The position numbers and the translations under genes were made by a program. Under the pieces are notes generated by a model. It had not been told where the DNA came from, did not search any database, and saw only the letters and a program-made list of their open reading frames with translations. Shown piece after piece: positions 18,370 to 28,656 of a DNA stretch of 64,000 nt (positions within the stretch are counted from its first letter, which is position 1; each line of letters starts with the position of its first letter). This stretch comes from Prochlorococcus sp. MIT 0701. Lineage in GTDB: Bacteria; Cyanobacteriota; Cyanobacteriia; PCC-6307; Cyanobiaceae. The stretch is from the NCBI RefSeq assembly GCF_000760295.1, contig NZ_JNBA01000009.1, positions 1 to 64,000 of the forward strand. Reading direction: 5' to 3'.

Positions 18370-19473
18370 ATGTCTGCGACTCCAACTGAACAAGTTCAGG
18401 ACTCTGCTGCTGAAAGCTCTAGCAGCGAGCAGCTAATAGATACCGCTTCTGAGACAGCCGAAGCTGCTAAGCAAGCCTTGGCTGAAGAAGACCTGAGCAT
18501 TCCAGAGGATGTCCCAACAGCCGACGACCCGAGCAGCCGGGCAGCCAAAAATGACCTGAGTGGAGCTGGATTCACCCTTGATGAATTTGCATCGCTACTG
18601 AGCAAGTACGACTACAACTTCAAGCCCGGTGACATTGTCAACGGCACGGTGTTTGCCCTTGAATCAAAGGGCGCAATGATCGACATTGGGGCCAAGACCG
18701 CAGCCTTCATGCCCCTTCAGGAAGTGTCGATCAATCGGGTCGAAGGACTCAGCGACGTCCTCCTACCCGGAGAGATCCGCGAGTTCTTCATCATGAGTGA
18801 GGAGAACGAAGACGGACAGCTCTCCCTTTCAATCCGCCGCATCGAATACCAACGTGCATGGGAACGGGTAAGACAGCTGCAAAAGGAAGATGCCACCATC
18901 TACTCCGAAGTATTTGCGACAAATCGCGGGGGTGCCCTGGTAAGGGTGGAAGGCCTGCGAGGATTCATCCCCGGATCACACATCAGCACCCGCAAACCAA
19001 AGGAAGAGCTTGTCGCTGACTTCCTACCTTTGAAATTCCTGGAAGTCGACGAAGAACGCAATCGCTTGGTACTGAGCCATCGCCGTGCTCTTGTTGAAAG
19101 GAAGATGAATCGCCTCGAGGTTGGCGAAGTCGTCATCGGCGCCGTTCGCGGCATCAAGCCCTACGGAGCCTTCATCGACATCGGTGGCGTGAGTGGCCTA
19201 CTTCACATCTCCGAAATTAGTCACGAGCATATCGAGACCCCCCACTCGGTTCTCAACGTGAATGATCAGATGAAAGTCATGATCATCGATCTCGATGCGG
19301 AGAGAGGGCGAATTTCACTATCTACAAAGGCCCTTGAACCCGAACCCGGAGACATGCTCACCGATCCCCAGAAGGTCTTTGACAAAGCTGAAGAAATGGC
19401 CGCCCGTTACAAGCAGATGCTGCTCGAGCAGGCCGAGGAAGGCGAAGATTCAGAAGTTGTCCCCCTCGACTAA
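18370..19473 (+). CDS. rpsA: 30S ribosomal protein S1
   Basis: A 367-residue cyanobacterial-type S1. After an acidic Ala/Glu/Ser-rich N-terminus it has three S1/OB repeats, at about 77-147 (FKPGDIVNGTVFAL), 165-230 (RGFIPGSHIS) and 246-320 (VGEVVIGAVRGIKPYGAFID). It binds mRNA at the ribosome during initiation. The acidic tail is typical. It begins 101 nt after nrdR. Confidence 0.95.
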   Translation: MSATPTEQVQDSAAESSSSEQLIDTASETAEAAKQALAEEDLSIPEDVPTADDPSSRAAKNDLSGAGFTLDEFASLLSKYDYNFKPGDIVNGTVFALESKGAMIDIGAKTAAFMPLQEVSINRVEGLSDVLLPGEIREFFIMSEENEDGQLSLSIRRIEYQRAWERVRQLQKEDATIYSEVFATNRGGALVRVEGLRGFIPGSHISTRKPKEELVADFLPLKFLEVDEERNRLVLSHRRALVERKMNRLEVGEVVIGAVRGIKPYGAFIDIGGVSGLLHISEISHEHIETPHSVLNVNDQMKVMIIDLDAERGRISLSTKALEPEPGDMLTDPQKVFDKAEEMAARYKQMLLEQAEEGEDSEVVPLD

Positions 19474-19489
19474 TCCTGACAGTTAGCCC

Positions 19490-20302
19490 ATGCCTCAACT
19501 GTTGCTGAGGGGGACGCCCATCGGCAAGATCCAAGGGGTGCTGTTCGACAAGGATGGCACCCTTTGCCATAGCGAACCCCACCTTCTCACTCTGGCGAAG
19601 GGAAGAATCGAACAAGCCATTCTTAGCTTTCACGGGGGGAATGCCAGCCTCAGTGAGATTTCCAAAATTCAGGAGCTTCTCTCTGCTGCCTATGGACTCA
19701 ACGCTGAAGGACTCGATCCAGGCGGAACCATCGCCGTAGCGTCAAGGCATCACAACCTAATCTCCACAGCAACGGTGTTCTGTCTGCTCGGAGAAGGCTG
19801 GCCACAGGCTCTTGCTCTGGCCAATGAAGTGTTCGCAGCTGTGGATGCTCTTGAGAATGAAGTGCCCTGCCTAGCAACAACCAGAACTCTGCTACCAGGT
19901 GCCCTTTCGCTCTTGGAATCGCTGCGACAACAAGGGGTGATCTGCGCCGTGATTAGCAATGACAGCGCCTCAGGGATTGAAACCTTCCTGAACCAAAACA
20001 ATCTTCATGACACGGTGACCGAACTCTGGAGCGCTGAGCATCAACCAGCTAAGCCCAATCCAAATGCCGTCAAAAGACTGTGCCATTTAATGGGATTAGC
20101 CCCGGCCCAGTGCGCCCTCATTGGTGATGCCGATTCCGATTTACAGATGGCTCGCCAGGCTGGTATAGGTCTCAGCCTTGGTTACATGGCCGGCTGGAAT
20201 CAACCGCCAACATTAACGAACTACCACCACCTCATCCACCACTGGAATGATCTAGTCGTCAAGGCAGACCCTAAAGTTACGCATAACTTCAGTTCTCCAT
20301 GA
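19490..20302 (+). CDS. HAD-superfamily hydrolase
   Basis: A 270-residue HAD phosphatase of the phosphoglycolate phosphatase-like group. Motif I is [13 protein letters not shown] (nucleophile Asp), motif [10 protein letters not shown], the Lys lies in AKPNP, and motif IV is [17 protein letters not shown]. The substrate is not fixed by sequence; 2-phosphoglycolate from photorespiration is one candidate. It overlaps metK by 4 nt, so translation may be coupled. Confidence 0.85.
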   Translation: MPQLLLRGTPIGKIQGVLFDKDGTLCHSEPHLLTLAKGRIEQAILSFHGGNASLSEISKIQELLSAAYGLNAEGLDPGGTIAVASRHHNLISTATVFCLLGEGWPQALALANEVFAAVDALENEVPCLATTRTLLPGALSLLESLRQQGVICAVISNDSASGIETFLNQNNLHDTVTELWSAEHQPAKPNPNAVKRLCHLMGLAPAQCALIGDADSDLQMARQAGIGLSLGYMAGWNQPPTLTNYHHLIHHWNDLVVKADPKVTHNFSSP

Positions 20303-21558
20303 GCCGTTACGTCTTCACCTCTGAGTCCGTCACAGAAGGGCATCCCGACAAGATCTGTGATCAAGTGAGTGATGCCGTTCTCGACGCCCTACTCGCTCAA
20401 GACCCCAGCAGCCGAGTGGCCTGTGAAACAGTTGTCAATACAGGGCTCTGCCTCATCACAGGCGAAGTGACCTCAAACTCCCAGGTTGATTTCATCCATC
20501 TAGTTAGAGACGTGATTCGCGAGATTGGCTATAGCGGTGCTCGTGCAGGTGGGTTTGATGCCACGAGTTGCGCCGTGCTCGTTGCCCTGGATCAACAATC
20601 ACCAGACATCGCCCAAGGGGTTAATGAAGCCGACGACCATTCAGGTGATCCTCTTGACAAGGTGGGAGCCGGAGACCAAGGGATCATGTTTGGCTACGCC
20701 TGCGACGACACCCCTGAGCTGATGCCCCTACCCATCAGCCTCGCCCATCGCCTTGCCCGTCAACTCGCTGCAGTCCGTCATGACGGGTCTCTGAACTACT
20801 TGCTACCTGATGGGAAGACCCAAGTCAGTGTGGTCTACGAAAACGACCGTCCTGTCGCGATCGACACGATTGTGATCTCAACTCAACACACCTCGGAGGT
20901 AGAGGGCATCTCGGATGAGAATGGAATCCGTGAGCGGATCACTCAAGACCTCTGGACCCATGTCGTAGACCCAGCGACTGCTGACCTCCCCCTCAAACCC
21001 AATCGTGAGGCGACCCGCTTTTTAGTCAATCCAACCGGTAAGTTTGTGGTCGGAGGCCCACAGGGGGATGCTGGCCTTACTGGCCGAAAGATCATCGTAG
21101 ATACCTACGGCGGCTATGCCCGCCATGGTGGGGGAGCCTTTTCCGGCAAAGACCCAACCAAAGTGGACCGTTCTGCCGCCTACGCCGCACGATTTGTGGC
21201 CAAGTGTCTTGTAGCAGCAGGCCTCGCTCAACGTGCAGAGGTGCAACTCAGCTATGCAATTGGCGTGGCTAAACCTGTCTCGATCCTCGTCGAATCTTTT
21301 GGCACCGGAAAATTGACAAATGACGAACTTACAGCCTTGGTGCAGGAACATTTTGACCTGCGACCTGGTGCCATCATCGAGCAATTCAAGCTGCGACAGC
21401 TGCCTCAGCAACGCGGAGGACGCTTCTACCAAGACACTGCTGCCTATGGCCACTTCGGCCGCCCTGATCTAAATCTTCCCTGGGAAGACGTTACGGACAA
21501 GGCCTCCACCCTGCTTCAGGCAGAGGCCCAGCAACAAAAGCAGGGAAGTAGCCTCTAG
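20299..21558 (+). CDS. metK: S-adenosylmethionine synthetase
   Basis: A 419-residue enzyme making SAM from Met and ATP. Family signatures are present: [34 protein letters not shown] and [19 protein letters not shown]. The length matches cyanobacterial MetK. It follows the HAD gene with a 4-nt overlap and is 7 nt from the FGGY kinase. Confidence 0.97.
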   Translation: MSRYVFTSESVTEGHPDKICDQVSDAVLDALLAQDPSSRVACETVVNTGLCLITGEVTSNSQVDFIHLVRDVIREIGYSGARAGGFDATSCAVLVALDQQSPDIAQGVNEADDHSGDPLDKVGAGDQGIMFGYACDDTPELMPLPISLAHRLARQLAAVRHDGSLNYLLPDGKTQVSVVYENDRPVAIDTIVISTQHTSEVEGISDENGIRERITQDLWTHVVDPATADLPLKPNREATRFLVNPTGKFVVGGPQGDAGLTGRKIIVDTYGGYARHGGGAFSGKDPTKVDRSAAYAARFVAKCLVAAGLAQRAEVQLSYAIGVAKPVSILVESFGTGKLTNDELTALVQEHFDLRPGAIIEQFKLRQLPQQRGGRFYQDTAAYGHFGRPDLNLPWEDVTDKASTLLQAEAQQQKQGSSL

Positions 21559-21565
21559 ATACCCC

Positions 21566-22849
21566 ATGCCTAACTCGTCCCTGGCGCTCGGCATCGACCT
21601 TGGCACCAGCGGCGTACGCCTTGCCGTTCTCAACGAGCAAGGACAGCTGATCCACACAGGCACAGCGGACTATCCAAAAGGGCTTGAGATTCCTGAAGAC
21701 TGGCAAACCTGCTGCACAGAGCTGATTCGGGCTTTGCCCACCAACCTGCGGCTGTCCCTGAGGGCAATAGCCGTGGATGGCACATCAGGAACTCTGCTGG
21801 CCTGCGACCGCACTGGGAAAGCCCTTAGTAGAGCCCTTCCATACCATCTGAGCTGCCCAGAACAAAGGCAAGCACTCATCTCCCTTGTATCCCATGAAGA
21901 ACCAGCCTCAAGTGTGAGCAGCAGCCTGGCAAGGGCTCTACGACTGATCAGCAAACATGACGACACCGTTCTGCTACGCCATCAAGCGGACTGGATCAGC
22001 GGCTGGTTGCTAGGCAATTGGTGCTGGGGAGAAGAAGGCAACAACCTGCGCTTAGGCTGGGATTTGATCAATCAAGCCTGGCCTGCCAGCTTTGCCGAAA
22101 CAGCCTGGCGGGCAGCACTTCCTGAGATCGTAAGCAGCGGCAAAATATTGGGTTGTGTGTCACCTGAGCAGACCCAAAGCCTTTGCCTACCGAAACAACT
22201 CCTCGTAGTAGCAGGAACAACCGACGCCAATGCTGCTGTTTTAACAGCTAATCCAGGTCCCGACGACGGCATCACCGTGCTGGGTAGCACCCTTGTACTG
22301 AAACGTTTTACAGAAGGTCCCCTCCGGGGTGCTGGCATCACCAACCATCGAGTTGGCGGACGATGGCTGTGCGGCGGAGCCTCCAATGCAGGTGGCAACG
22401 TCCTTCGACAACTGTTCAGTGATGCCGAGCTGAAAGAGTTAAGCCGTCAGATCAACCCAGAGTTCGACAGTGGTCTAATGCTGCGCCCTCTTCCCGGCCC
22501 CGGCGAACGCTTCCCAATTGACGATCCCACACTCGAACCACAGCTGGCTCCAAGACCTGTGAGCGATTCCCTCTACCTCCATGGCCTGCTGGAAGGCCTC
22601 GCACACATCGAATTCCAAGGCTGGCAACGTCTCAAAGAACTTGGCGCCCCCCCTCCCAAGCAAGTGATCAGCCTGGGAGGGGGGGCCCGCAATCCCCAAT
22701 GGCGTCGATTAAGAGAACGGATCCTTGGCGTACCTATCAAGACTTGCACCAACCCACCAGCTGCCGGAGTAGCCCGTCTTGCTTTGAAAGCGATCTCTCC
22801 ACAACACAACTTGGTTAGTACCAAGCAAGAATCGAATCACCAGCTCTGA
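21566..22849 (+). CDS. FGGY-family pentulose kinase
   Basis: A 427-residue sugar kinase. The N-terminal ATP/sugar domain begins GIDLGTSGVRLAVLNEQGQL; further signatures are AVDGTSGTLLACD, AGTTDANAAVL, GSTLVLK and SLGGGARNPQW. Cyanobacterial relatives of this shorter type include a D-ribulose kinase of Synechococcus and plant homologues, so D-ribulose or D-xylulose is the likely substrate. Its assignment to one sugar is uncertain. Confidence 0.85.
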   Translation: MPNSSLALGIDLGTSGVRLAVLNEQGQLIHTGTADYPKGLEIPEDWQTCCTELIRALPTNLRLSLRAIAVDGTSGTLLACDRTGKALSRALPYHLSCPEQRQALISLVSHEEPASSVSSSLARALRLISKHDDTVLLRHQADWISGWLLGNWCWGEEGNNLRLGWDLINQAWPASFAETAWRAALPEIVSSGKILGCVSPEQTQSLCLPKQLLVVAGTTDANAAVLTANPGPDDGITVLGSTLVLKRFTEGPLRGAGITNHRVGGRWLCGGASNAGGNVLRQLFSDAELKELSRQINPEFDSGLMLRPLPGPGERFPIDDPTLEPQLAPRPVSDSLYLHGLLEGLAHIEFQGWQRLKELGAPPPKQVISLGGGARNPQWRRLRERILGVPIKTCTNPPAAGVARLALKAISPQHNLVSTKQESNHQL

Positions 22850-23038
22850 ATGGTGCCAACGAAATGACACAACCACATTCTGACTGGACTTTTTGTCATG
22901 AAGATGAGTTCAATGGGCTTCAATTTGATCAAACTACAGACAATCCCTTCTTTAGCAGCGCTTTGACTAACTCCTATTGGTAAGAGCTAACTGCAGTCTC
23001 TCCAATTTCTAATCTCAACATTTCCAACACCACTGCTG

Positions 23039-23314
23039 ATGAGCTCCGACCCCCTCACCCCTGATGTCAGTAAACGCATCTGTAGGCACATGAATGACGA
23101 CCATGCCGACGCTGTTATTAATTATGCGCGTTACTACGGAGGAATTAAAGATCCCCAAACAGCCAAGATGATTTTAATCACCTCGGAAACGATGGAACTT
23201 GAAGTGGATGGGGACGTCTTAGAAATCAAGTTCGACCACACCCTTACCGATAGTGAAGATGCCCATCACACTCTGGTGGCCATGCTGAAAGCCATGCCGA
23301 AATCATCCTGCTGA
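23039..23314 (+). CDS. DUF2470-type protein
   Basis: A 91-residue protein with the pattern RICRHMNDDHADAVINYARY at its start, which is the DUF2470 domain found alone or at the C-terminus of heme-oxygenase-like and pyridoxamine-oxidase-like flavin/heme proteins. A heme-related role is likely by family. The gene stands alone between the kinase and comFC. Confidence 0.8.
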   Translation: MSSDPLTPDVSKRICRHMNDDHADAVINYARYYGGIKDPQTAKMILITSETMELEVDGDVLEIKFDHTLTDSEDAHHTLVAMLKAMPKSSC

Positions 23315-23380
23315 GATTGCCTCACAAGAGAGCCCTGCCATAAGAGCGAGGGGAATCCTTGTTTCAGAAGCTGAACTGAA

Positions 23381-24046
23381 TTGCTTGCATCAATAATTCG
23401 AGCAGGTCATGACCTGCTCATGCAACCCCAGTGCCCTATCTGCAGGGCAACGATTACCTCAGAGGCCGAGTCTTCAAAGCCTTGCCCGAACTGTTGCATG
23501 AAACTCGATCTACCAGCCGATGGGTTAATAGGCCTCAGTCCCCTGAACTGGCGGGCTCTGGGTTGGTACGAAGGGCATCTCCGCCGACTGTTGTTGAATC
23601 TGCGTCGCGATCGAACGCTCTCATCGATACATGCCTTAGCAAAACTGCTGACCCCGCTCGTACCCATCAACGCTGTACTGGTACCGATCCCAAGCTGGAA
23701 AAACCTAAGACGAGCAAATCCTTTACCCCAGCTTCTGGCCAGTGGCCTATGCCGTCCCTGCCATGGCCTCTTACGCCGCCGCCATGCAACCGTGGGACAA
23801 CACCATCTCGACCGACAGCTACGCCAGCGAAATCAAATTCATTCATTCGAGGCGGTGCCAGGCCTGATCAACAACGCAACTGACTGGTCATTTCATCGGG
23901 TTTGGATTGTGGATGACATCCTCACCACCGGTGCCACAGCTCAAGCAGCCAAAAGTTGCTTGCAAAATCTTGGCATTACTGTAGGCGGTGTGATCTGCCT
24001 AGCCAAAACTCCTAAACATCAACCCTCTAAATATTCACAACCATGA
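23381..24046 (+). CDS. ComFC-like phosphoribosyltransferase
   Basis: A 221-residue ComF/GntX family protein. An N-terminal zinc ribbon (CPIC ... CPNC) is followed by a PRTase fold with VLVPIPSWKNLRRAN and the PRPP-binding motif VWIVDDILTTGATAQAA (about residues 172-188). It is used in DNA uptake in competent bacteria. The start appears to be TTG 23381, because the helix before the first CxxC is typical of the family; ATG 23438 would remove it. Confidence 0.85.
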   Translation: MLASIIRAGHDLLMQPQCPICRATITSEAESSKPCPNCCMKLDLPADGLIGLSPLNWRALGWYEGHLRRLLLNLRRDRTLSSIHALAKLLTPLVPINAVLVPIPSWKNLRRANPLPQLLASGLCRPCHGLLRRRHATVGQHHLDRQLRQRNQIHSFEAVPGLINNATDWSFHRVWIVDDILTTGATAQAAKSCLQNLGITVGGVICLAKTPKHQPSKYSQP

Positions 24047-24077
24047 TCTTCATGTTCAAGCGTGCTTGAAATAATAT

Positions 24078-25583
24078 TTAAGGATGAGTTTTTTGCTGAC
24101 AGTTCAAGACCATTGCACCCCTAGGCAAATCATCGAGCTGAAAACACTGATAGCCATTTTGATCGCTAATTACTTTTAGATCATTCAAGCGTTTATTCAT
24201 TTTCGATTTGCGCCCAGATGCTGCCAAATAAAACTGCTCTGGTGAATTACCTTGTGTCAGTCGAGAGAGCAAATCATCCTTATCTCCCCAGGGCTTCTGA
24301 TTAGACTTGAGAGAACCTGCCGCGACCAGCATCTGATCGCTTGCATTGAAAAGTATAGAACGGTCTGCATAACGCCAAGACTCATCCGCAAGCCGCAAAG
24401 ATACAGATCGAAAATCAGAGCGTTCTCGCCGAAACTCACCTTGGGGGGGATTGATATCAACAAAGGCAGCATGCCAGTAATGCAATACCACCATTGTCAG
24501 AATCACCAATGCGAACCATTCACCTCGATAACGAAGCGACCAATCCGCTGCTGCCGCTGCCAAGGCTGGCACCAACACAGGAACCAAAACAACAAAATAG
24601 CGAGAAAATGCAATTGGCTTTAGATAAGACAACCCCATAACTATGAGTACCAAAACACACCCCCCCCATATGCCACTGCGATCTAACAGCTGATTCAAAC
24701 CTGAACGAGCATCAGCATCTAAAACTTCCATAAACCTCTTCCGATGCCCCCAACTGTTTAGGGCCAAGATCAGCAAGATCAAACCACCCAGCTTCCAAAA
24801 TGGATACACACCCAATGCCCGAATCAACGTATTGCTAAGCAAAGAAAACTCTGGTGGAGCAATCCAACGATTGGTGGAAGGATTAAAAAGATGTCCCGAG
24901 GAATAGATAATCCAAAGCGAACTGGGAACAATTCCGATGAACGCAGCAAATACCAGTGACCAACGTCGACGCAACCCATCCCAAAACAACAGAGCACAAA
25001 TAAGTCCAAAACCGTAGTAATGGGTGAGGCTGGCTAGGGCGACTGCAAGTCCATAGGCAATGATTAGCGTTGGCCTAAAAGATGCACGGTCAAGAATTAG
25101 GCGGCGTATCAAAAGAGCCAACGCCAGCATGGCTACCAACAGGGCATAACCTTTACCCTCAATTGAAAAGCGCACAGGGAAAGGTGTGCAGAAAGCCAAC
25201 AGAGCAGCAAAAGCAACCGCTCGAGCACGGCACCGAGCCAATCCGGCAGCCTGGGTGATCATGAGAATTCCTCCAACCAAATAGGCCAACCAGGAGAAAA
25301 GACGCAGGCTGATCGCGCTTTGCCCAACGGACTGTCCCCAGCCCCAGAGCATCAAGTAATAGAGGGGAGGGTGTGAGTCGGTTTTCAGATAATCAAAGAT
25401 AAAAAGAACTGAAGGCTGAAATGCCTTGATCACAGTGCGCAGCTCATCACCCCAAAGACTAGAGCGATCGATCAGGCACAAGGCTTTGATAGCAAAAAGC
25501 AAGCTCACAATCATCGCCAGGGAGAAGAGAGCAGCTCTTAAGTTCAGATGGCCTTTGACTGCACGCTGAAGCATCATGATCAT
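24078..25583 (-). CDS. Polytopic membrane glycosyltransferase (PMT/ArnT-like)
   Basis: A ~501-residue membrane protein with about ten or more hydrophobic segments and an early lumenal loop containing WGDELRT (acidic catalytic-type pair), SHPPLYYLMLWGW and GQSAISLRLFSWLAYLVGG. This is the pattern of lipid-linked sugar transferases of the dolichyl-phosphate-mannose transferase superfamily. The open frame extends to a TTG at 25619, but ATG 25583 gives a better start. The substrate is unknown; a cell-surface glycan role is inferred. Confidence 0.82.
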   Translation of the reverse strand: MIMMLQRAVKGHLNLRAALFSLAMIVSLLFAIKALCLIDRSSLWGDELRTVIKAFQPSVLFIFDYLKTDSHPPLYYLMLWGWGQSVGQSAISLRLFSWLAYLVGGILMITQAAGLARCRARAVAFAALLAFCTPFPVRFSIEGKGYALLVAMLALALLIRRLILDRASFRPTLIIAYGLAVALASLTHYYGFGLICALLFWDGLRRRWSLVFAAFIGIVPSSLWIIYSSGHLFNPSTNRWIAPPEFSLLSNTLIRALGVYPFWKLGGLILLILALNSWGHRKRFMEVLDADARSGLNQLLDRSGIWGGCVLVLIVMGLSYLKPIAFSRYFVVLVPVLVPALAAAAADWSLRYRGEWFALVILTMVVLHYWHAAFVDINPPQGEFRRERSDFRSVSLRLADESWRYADRSILFNASDQMLVAAGSLKSNQKPWGDKDDLLSRLTQGNSPEQFYLAASGRKSKMNKRLNDLKVISDQNGYQCFQLDDLPRGAMVLNCQQKTHP

Positions 25584-25720
25584 CGCCCTCAAGGCTCGAT
25601 TCAGTTTGCCCCAAAGCAAGATCCCCCAGCCCAGCGGCCGAAGGGCATCATTTCATCGCCACCCTGGCAATGGTTAGCCTCACCCTGTGATCTAAGATTC
25701 CGAGGTCGCGAAGGCGACGA

Positions 25721-25793
25721 GCCGGGATAGCTCAGTTGGTAGAGCAGGCGACTGAAAATCGCCGTGTCCCCAGTTCAAATCTGGGTCCTGGCA
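25721..25793 (+). tRNA. tRNA-Phe (GAA)
   Basis: A 73-nt cloverleaf. The acceptor stem GCCGGGA pairs with TCCTGGC (one G-U), the D-arm reads AGCTCAGTTGGTAGAGC, the anticodon stem-loop is GCGACTGAAAATCGC with GAA, and the T-arm contains AGTTCAAATCTGG. No CCA is encoded. Confidence 0.96.
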
Positions 25794-25803
25794 TCAATTT
25801 AAG

Positions 25804-26058
25804 ATGCCCAATACCGTGTCTTTCTCTCCGTCCAACGAAAAGAGCGACCGCCTGTTCAATAATGCAGACAATTTTGCGATGATATTTGATGAGGCCTGGA
25901 AAAACTATCAGTCTAAAAAAGGAGAGAATAAACTTAGTCAGGAGACGAAACTAAATCTAGTCCTAGATACGATCAAGGACCATCCATTCCTATTGGGGTC
26001 ACCATCCATTGCCAAAGAAGTGGCTCAATTTCGCATCCGACTTCTTGATCTAATCTAA
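25804..26058 (+). CDS. Hypothetical protein (84 aa)
   Basis: An 84-residue soluble protein starting 11 nt after tRNA-Phe. It is Asn/Lys/Ser-rich at first, then helical (IAKEVAQFRIRLLDLI at the end). The family is not recognised. Composition and position, between a tRNA and the phycoerythrin region, suggest a lineage-restricted gene. A minus-strand frame overlapping its end (25973-26203) is weaker. Confidence 0.5.
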   Translation: MPNTVSFSPSNEKSDRLFNNADNFAMIFDEAWKNYQSKKGENKLSQETKLNLVLDTIKDHPFLLGSPSIAKEVAQFRIRLLDLI

Positions 26059-26291
26059 ATAATAGATCAGGCTGAAAGCAGATTTGTTTGCGCATCCTCC
26101 AAGCAATGAGTGTCGCCAACATCACCGTCAATAATCCCATCCCCATTCTCAATACCCTGATCAACATTCCCCTCTGCTTGGAAAGCTTCTGTCGCCAAAT
26201 CAAAGACTTGGGCTGATTAACTATTCTCAGGCTTAACCTCTTAAAGGATCTGACCTTCTAATGAAATGGAGTGAATGACATTGAAAGAAGT

Positions 26292-26720
26292 TCATCGGTC
26301 TGGATCAACATCTAAAAGCCCCTGTAGAGGCCTGACGCGCTCCTGACTATCAACAAGGAGCGACTTAGTGACTTCCTGGCAACCATCATCTATCAAGGAT
26401 TGACTACTCTCAAGTCTTGCGACCCTTTCTTCGAGCTGAACTAACCTCAAGACCAAGGCCTTACTCAACTGACTAAACCCATGTAGTTGCTTACCAAGCA
26501 ACTTCTCAAAAGAGGCCTGGTTTTCACTGAACGTCATCAGATATTTCCTCCCAGAAAGAGTCTTGCCGATGGTATCGGTGCCAAGCTGACTGTCCATCTC
26601 AGAAGGTTCAACGAGGCAAGATTGCCACGTGACATCTTCTTCAATGCAATCTAAATGCCAAGAAGACCTGGCCATGAAACCAACACAAGGCTGACTGCAG
26701 ATCAACGGAATCGAGACCAT
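26292..26720 (-). CDS. Hypothetical coiled-coil protein (142 aa)
   Basis: A frame of up to 142 residues. The middle (about 65-105: FEKLLGKQLHGF, then LVLRLVQLEERVARLESSQ) has the heptad pattern of a short coiled coil. The first ~40 residues are less protein-like, so translation may start at an internal ATG, giving about 100-127 residues. No family is recognised. It points away from the cpe genes. Confidence 0.45.
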   Translation of the reverse strand: MVSIPLICSQPCVGFMARSSWHLDCIEEDVTWQSCLVEPSEMDSQLGTDTIGKTLSGRKYLMTFSENQASFEKLLGKQLHGFSQLSKALVLRLVQLEERVARLESSQSLIDDGCQEVTKSLLVDSQERVRPLQGLLDVDPDR

Positions 26721-26902
26721 TGATCGCGATGATCAACACAAAACCCAAAAGCACCATTACGGATCAAGCTGCGATCGGTGCAAATTCGAGCGATATCTCG
26801 ATTGATCAAAAAAAGTTTGGTCGACTGGGCTCGTTCACTACTCCAAAAGGGGTCATAAAGAAGCCATCAATGACTCCCGTTTGCAATGAGCCTCTCTACT
26901 GA
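26720..26902 (+). CDS. Doubtful small ORF (60 aa)
   Basis: A 60-residue frame, Thr/Lys/Ile-rich and without membrane or signal features. It is divergent from the 142-residue frame and overlaps the next plus-strand frame by 17 nt. There is no family match that I recognise. It may be a remnant. Confidence 0.25.
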   Translation: MIAMINTKPKSTITDQAAIGANSSDISIDQKKFGRLGSFTTPKGVIKKPSMTPVCNEPLY

Positions 26903-27339
26903 AGCCAGGATGTATACCTTGCTACAGCATGAGCAAGGTAAATCCGAACTAAAGACTGAAACCATCTCTGGAGTTTTCAGGATTGACATCAAGCCTGAAA
27001 ACCTCCGCCTTTGGCAAAAGACCCTCCAGAGACACTCCGAACCCTGCAACCTCCTGTTCGCCTGCGAAAGCAACCAAGCAAAACTATCTGAAACCCATTT
27101 GACATGGGTTGTCGGCTCGGCCATCCGAGCAAATCGACAGCCCAAGCCATGCAGTCGAACTTCTTGAGACCCTAGGAATCCAAAACAAACTGGCTGAGGT
27201 GGCCAAAGAACAATGCCCAGGCCTCGGGAAAGACTTCACCTGGGCCTTCTATCTCGAAAGACATGGATGGCTAACAGCTTCACAAGTACTTACCACTACT
27301 CAAATCTTGTCGATCGGACAAATTAATCCTCCAAGCTGA
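26886..27339 (+). pseudogene. Possible frameshifted hypothetical gene
   Basis: Two overlapping frames (26886-27167 and 27109-27339) each look protein-like. The first has YTLLQHEQGKSELKTETIS and FRIDIKPENLRLWQKTLQRH; the second has AVELLETLGIQNKLAEVA and FYLERHGWLTASQVL. Joining them with a single frameshift near 27110-27165 would give a protein of about 150 residues. They could instead be two unrelated short genes. The family is unknown. Confidence 0.3.
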
Positions 27340-27927
27340 GCCAAGCACCCAAGATCAACACCAACTTTGCGGATTCGGGCAGGATTTCAAAACTCGTCAA
27401 AGCGGAAAACGTGCTCAGTCTTCCATCCACAGATGAGCGGCCTAAAGAGTACGCAAGCTTCTAGGTCTGTTTGCCCACAAAAAACATTGGATCCTGGCGA
27501 GATAAAAAGCCATCTTTAGCCATAAAAAGGGATGTAGAGCTTCTAGAGCTTCTTGATGAAACTATTCGAGCACTACAAATATGAAATCAACAAGATGGCC
27601 ACCATGAGCTCATAAAACCAGTCAATGGCCCCTCAGCGGCATCCTGTCAGACAGGCCTTGAGTATTTCTACTCAGAAATCTCCCAATTGGTCTTCTTCTC
27701 TCCCTTACTGGCGACTGACGAGGATGAATCTATAGGTTGATGGCCTTACATCCAAGCCGAAAAAATCATGAAACCCTGCAAACTGAAAACAATTAAAGAT
27801 TTTGTCTTCCACCTCATAGGAAGACACGTCTTGCTTGTTTATCATGGGATAAGGAAGTTGATTTCCCTGCAAACCATTGAGCTGTCGACAGGGCTAGAGC
27901 CTAAACTTTCCATCACCGTCTTTCCCC
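27340..27927. other. Non-coding stretch before the cpeS operon
   Basis: About 590 nt with no convincing gene. A 62-residue plus-strand frame at 27768-27956 is rich in Lys/Leu but unsupported. The region may carry the promoter of the cpeS-cpeT transcript. Confidence 0.35.
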
Positions 27928-28116
27928 ATGCCTCTGTTTCGCCCCCCTTCAAGTGAACAACCGGGTGATCAATCTGCCCAGACCCCCTCAGGGAAAGAAA
28001 TTCCCATGGCGATGTCGATGATGGTTGACTCCATGGTACGCATGATTCAAAAAGCCAGCGGCAATCAGCCAAGTATTAAAAACGAAGAATCAAACGAATC
28101 TCTTGATGAACATTGA
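27928..28116 (+). CDS. Hypothetical small Met/Ser-rich protein upstream of cpeS
   Basis: A 62-residue frame with a Pro/Gln-rich start and a Met-rich middle (MAMSMMVDSMVRMIQKA), ending acidic. It overlaps the start of cpeS by 11 nt, so it could be the first gene of a cpeS-cpeT operon. The family is not recognised. Confidence 0.4.
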   Translation: MPLFRPPSSEQPGDQSAQTPSGKEIPMAMSMMVDSMVRMIQKASGNQPSIKNEESNESLDEH

Positions 28117-28639
28117 GAAGTTCGTTGCTCAAAGTGAAGGCATATGGCGGTCAATGCGAAGTAGCCATTCATTAGCCTTCCAACAATTTGAGGAAGTACT
28201 AAGCGAGATTCGCATCCAAAAGGTCAATAGCGAAGAGCCGGAAGTTGTCCAACTCCTAAAATCCAAGACAAGTTTCAACAGAATGCCCGTATCGCCGTTC
28301 AAAATGGAATGGCAAGCTGAAAGTGACTGGGAGCCAAATGTAAAATCAGAGGTCGCATCTGGCTCATGCCTTTTAATACCTATCCCAAAAACTCATGAGA
28401 AAGGGGTGATATTGAGAAGTATGGGCTACGCAGAAGCTGAAAAAGCTGTCTCAAATTACCAATTCCTATCAGACGGGACTTGCCTGCTGGTGACCAAATA
28501 TGGACAGTCCATTGCTGAAGAGAGAATCTGGTTTGTTTCCAAACACATTCGTTGCCGAGCATCTGTTATACGAACATCAGAAGGCTCAGGCGTCCTGCAA
28601 ACATCTTTTGCCTCGGAAGTACGCAGGCTAAAAAACTAA
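28106..28639 (+). CDS. cpeS: CpeS-like phycobilin lyase
   Basis: A 177-residue protein of the CpeS/CpcS lipocalin-type lyase family: FVAQSEGIWRSMRSSHSLAF at the N-terminus, then the beta-barrel segment with FKMEWQAESDWE and the late ERIWFVSKHIRCRASVI. Family members attach phycoerythrobilin to the conserved Cys-82-type site of phycobiliproteins, here presumably CpeA/CpeB. I use ATG 28106 rather than the preceding TTG. cpeT follows after 17 nt. Confidence 0.85.
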   Translation: MNIEKFVAQSEGIWRSMRSSHSLAFQQFEEVLSEIRIQKVNSEEPEVVQLLKSKTSFNRMPVSPFKMEWQAESDWEPNVKSEVASGSCLLIPIPKTHEKGVILRSMGYAEAEKAVSNYQFLSDGTCLLVTKYGQSIAEERIWFVSKHIRCRASVIRTSEGSGVLQTSFASEVRRLKN

Positions 28640-28656
28640 AGTGGCAACAAAAAAAG

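Noticed and set aside
25973-26203. 76-residue minus-strand ORF with one hydrophobic part
   Set aside because: Overlaps the 84-residue plus-strand gene by 86 nt and has an improbable second half; not firm enough to list.
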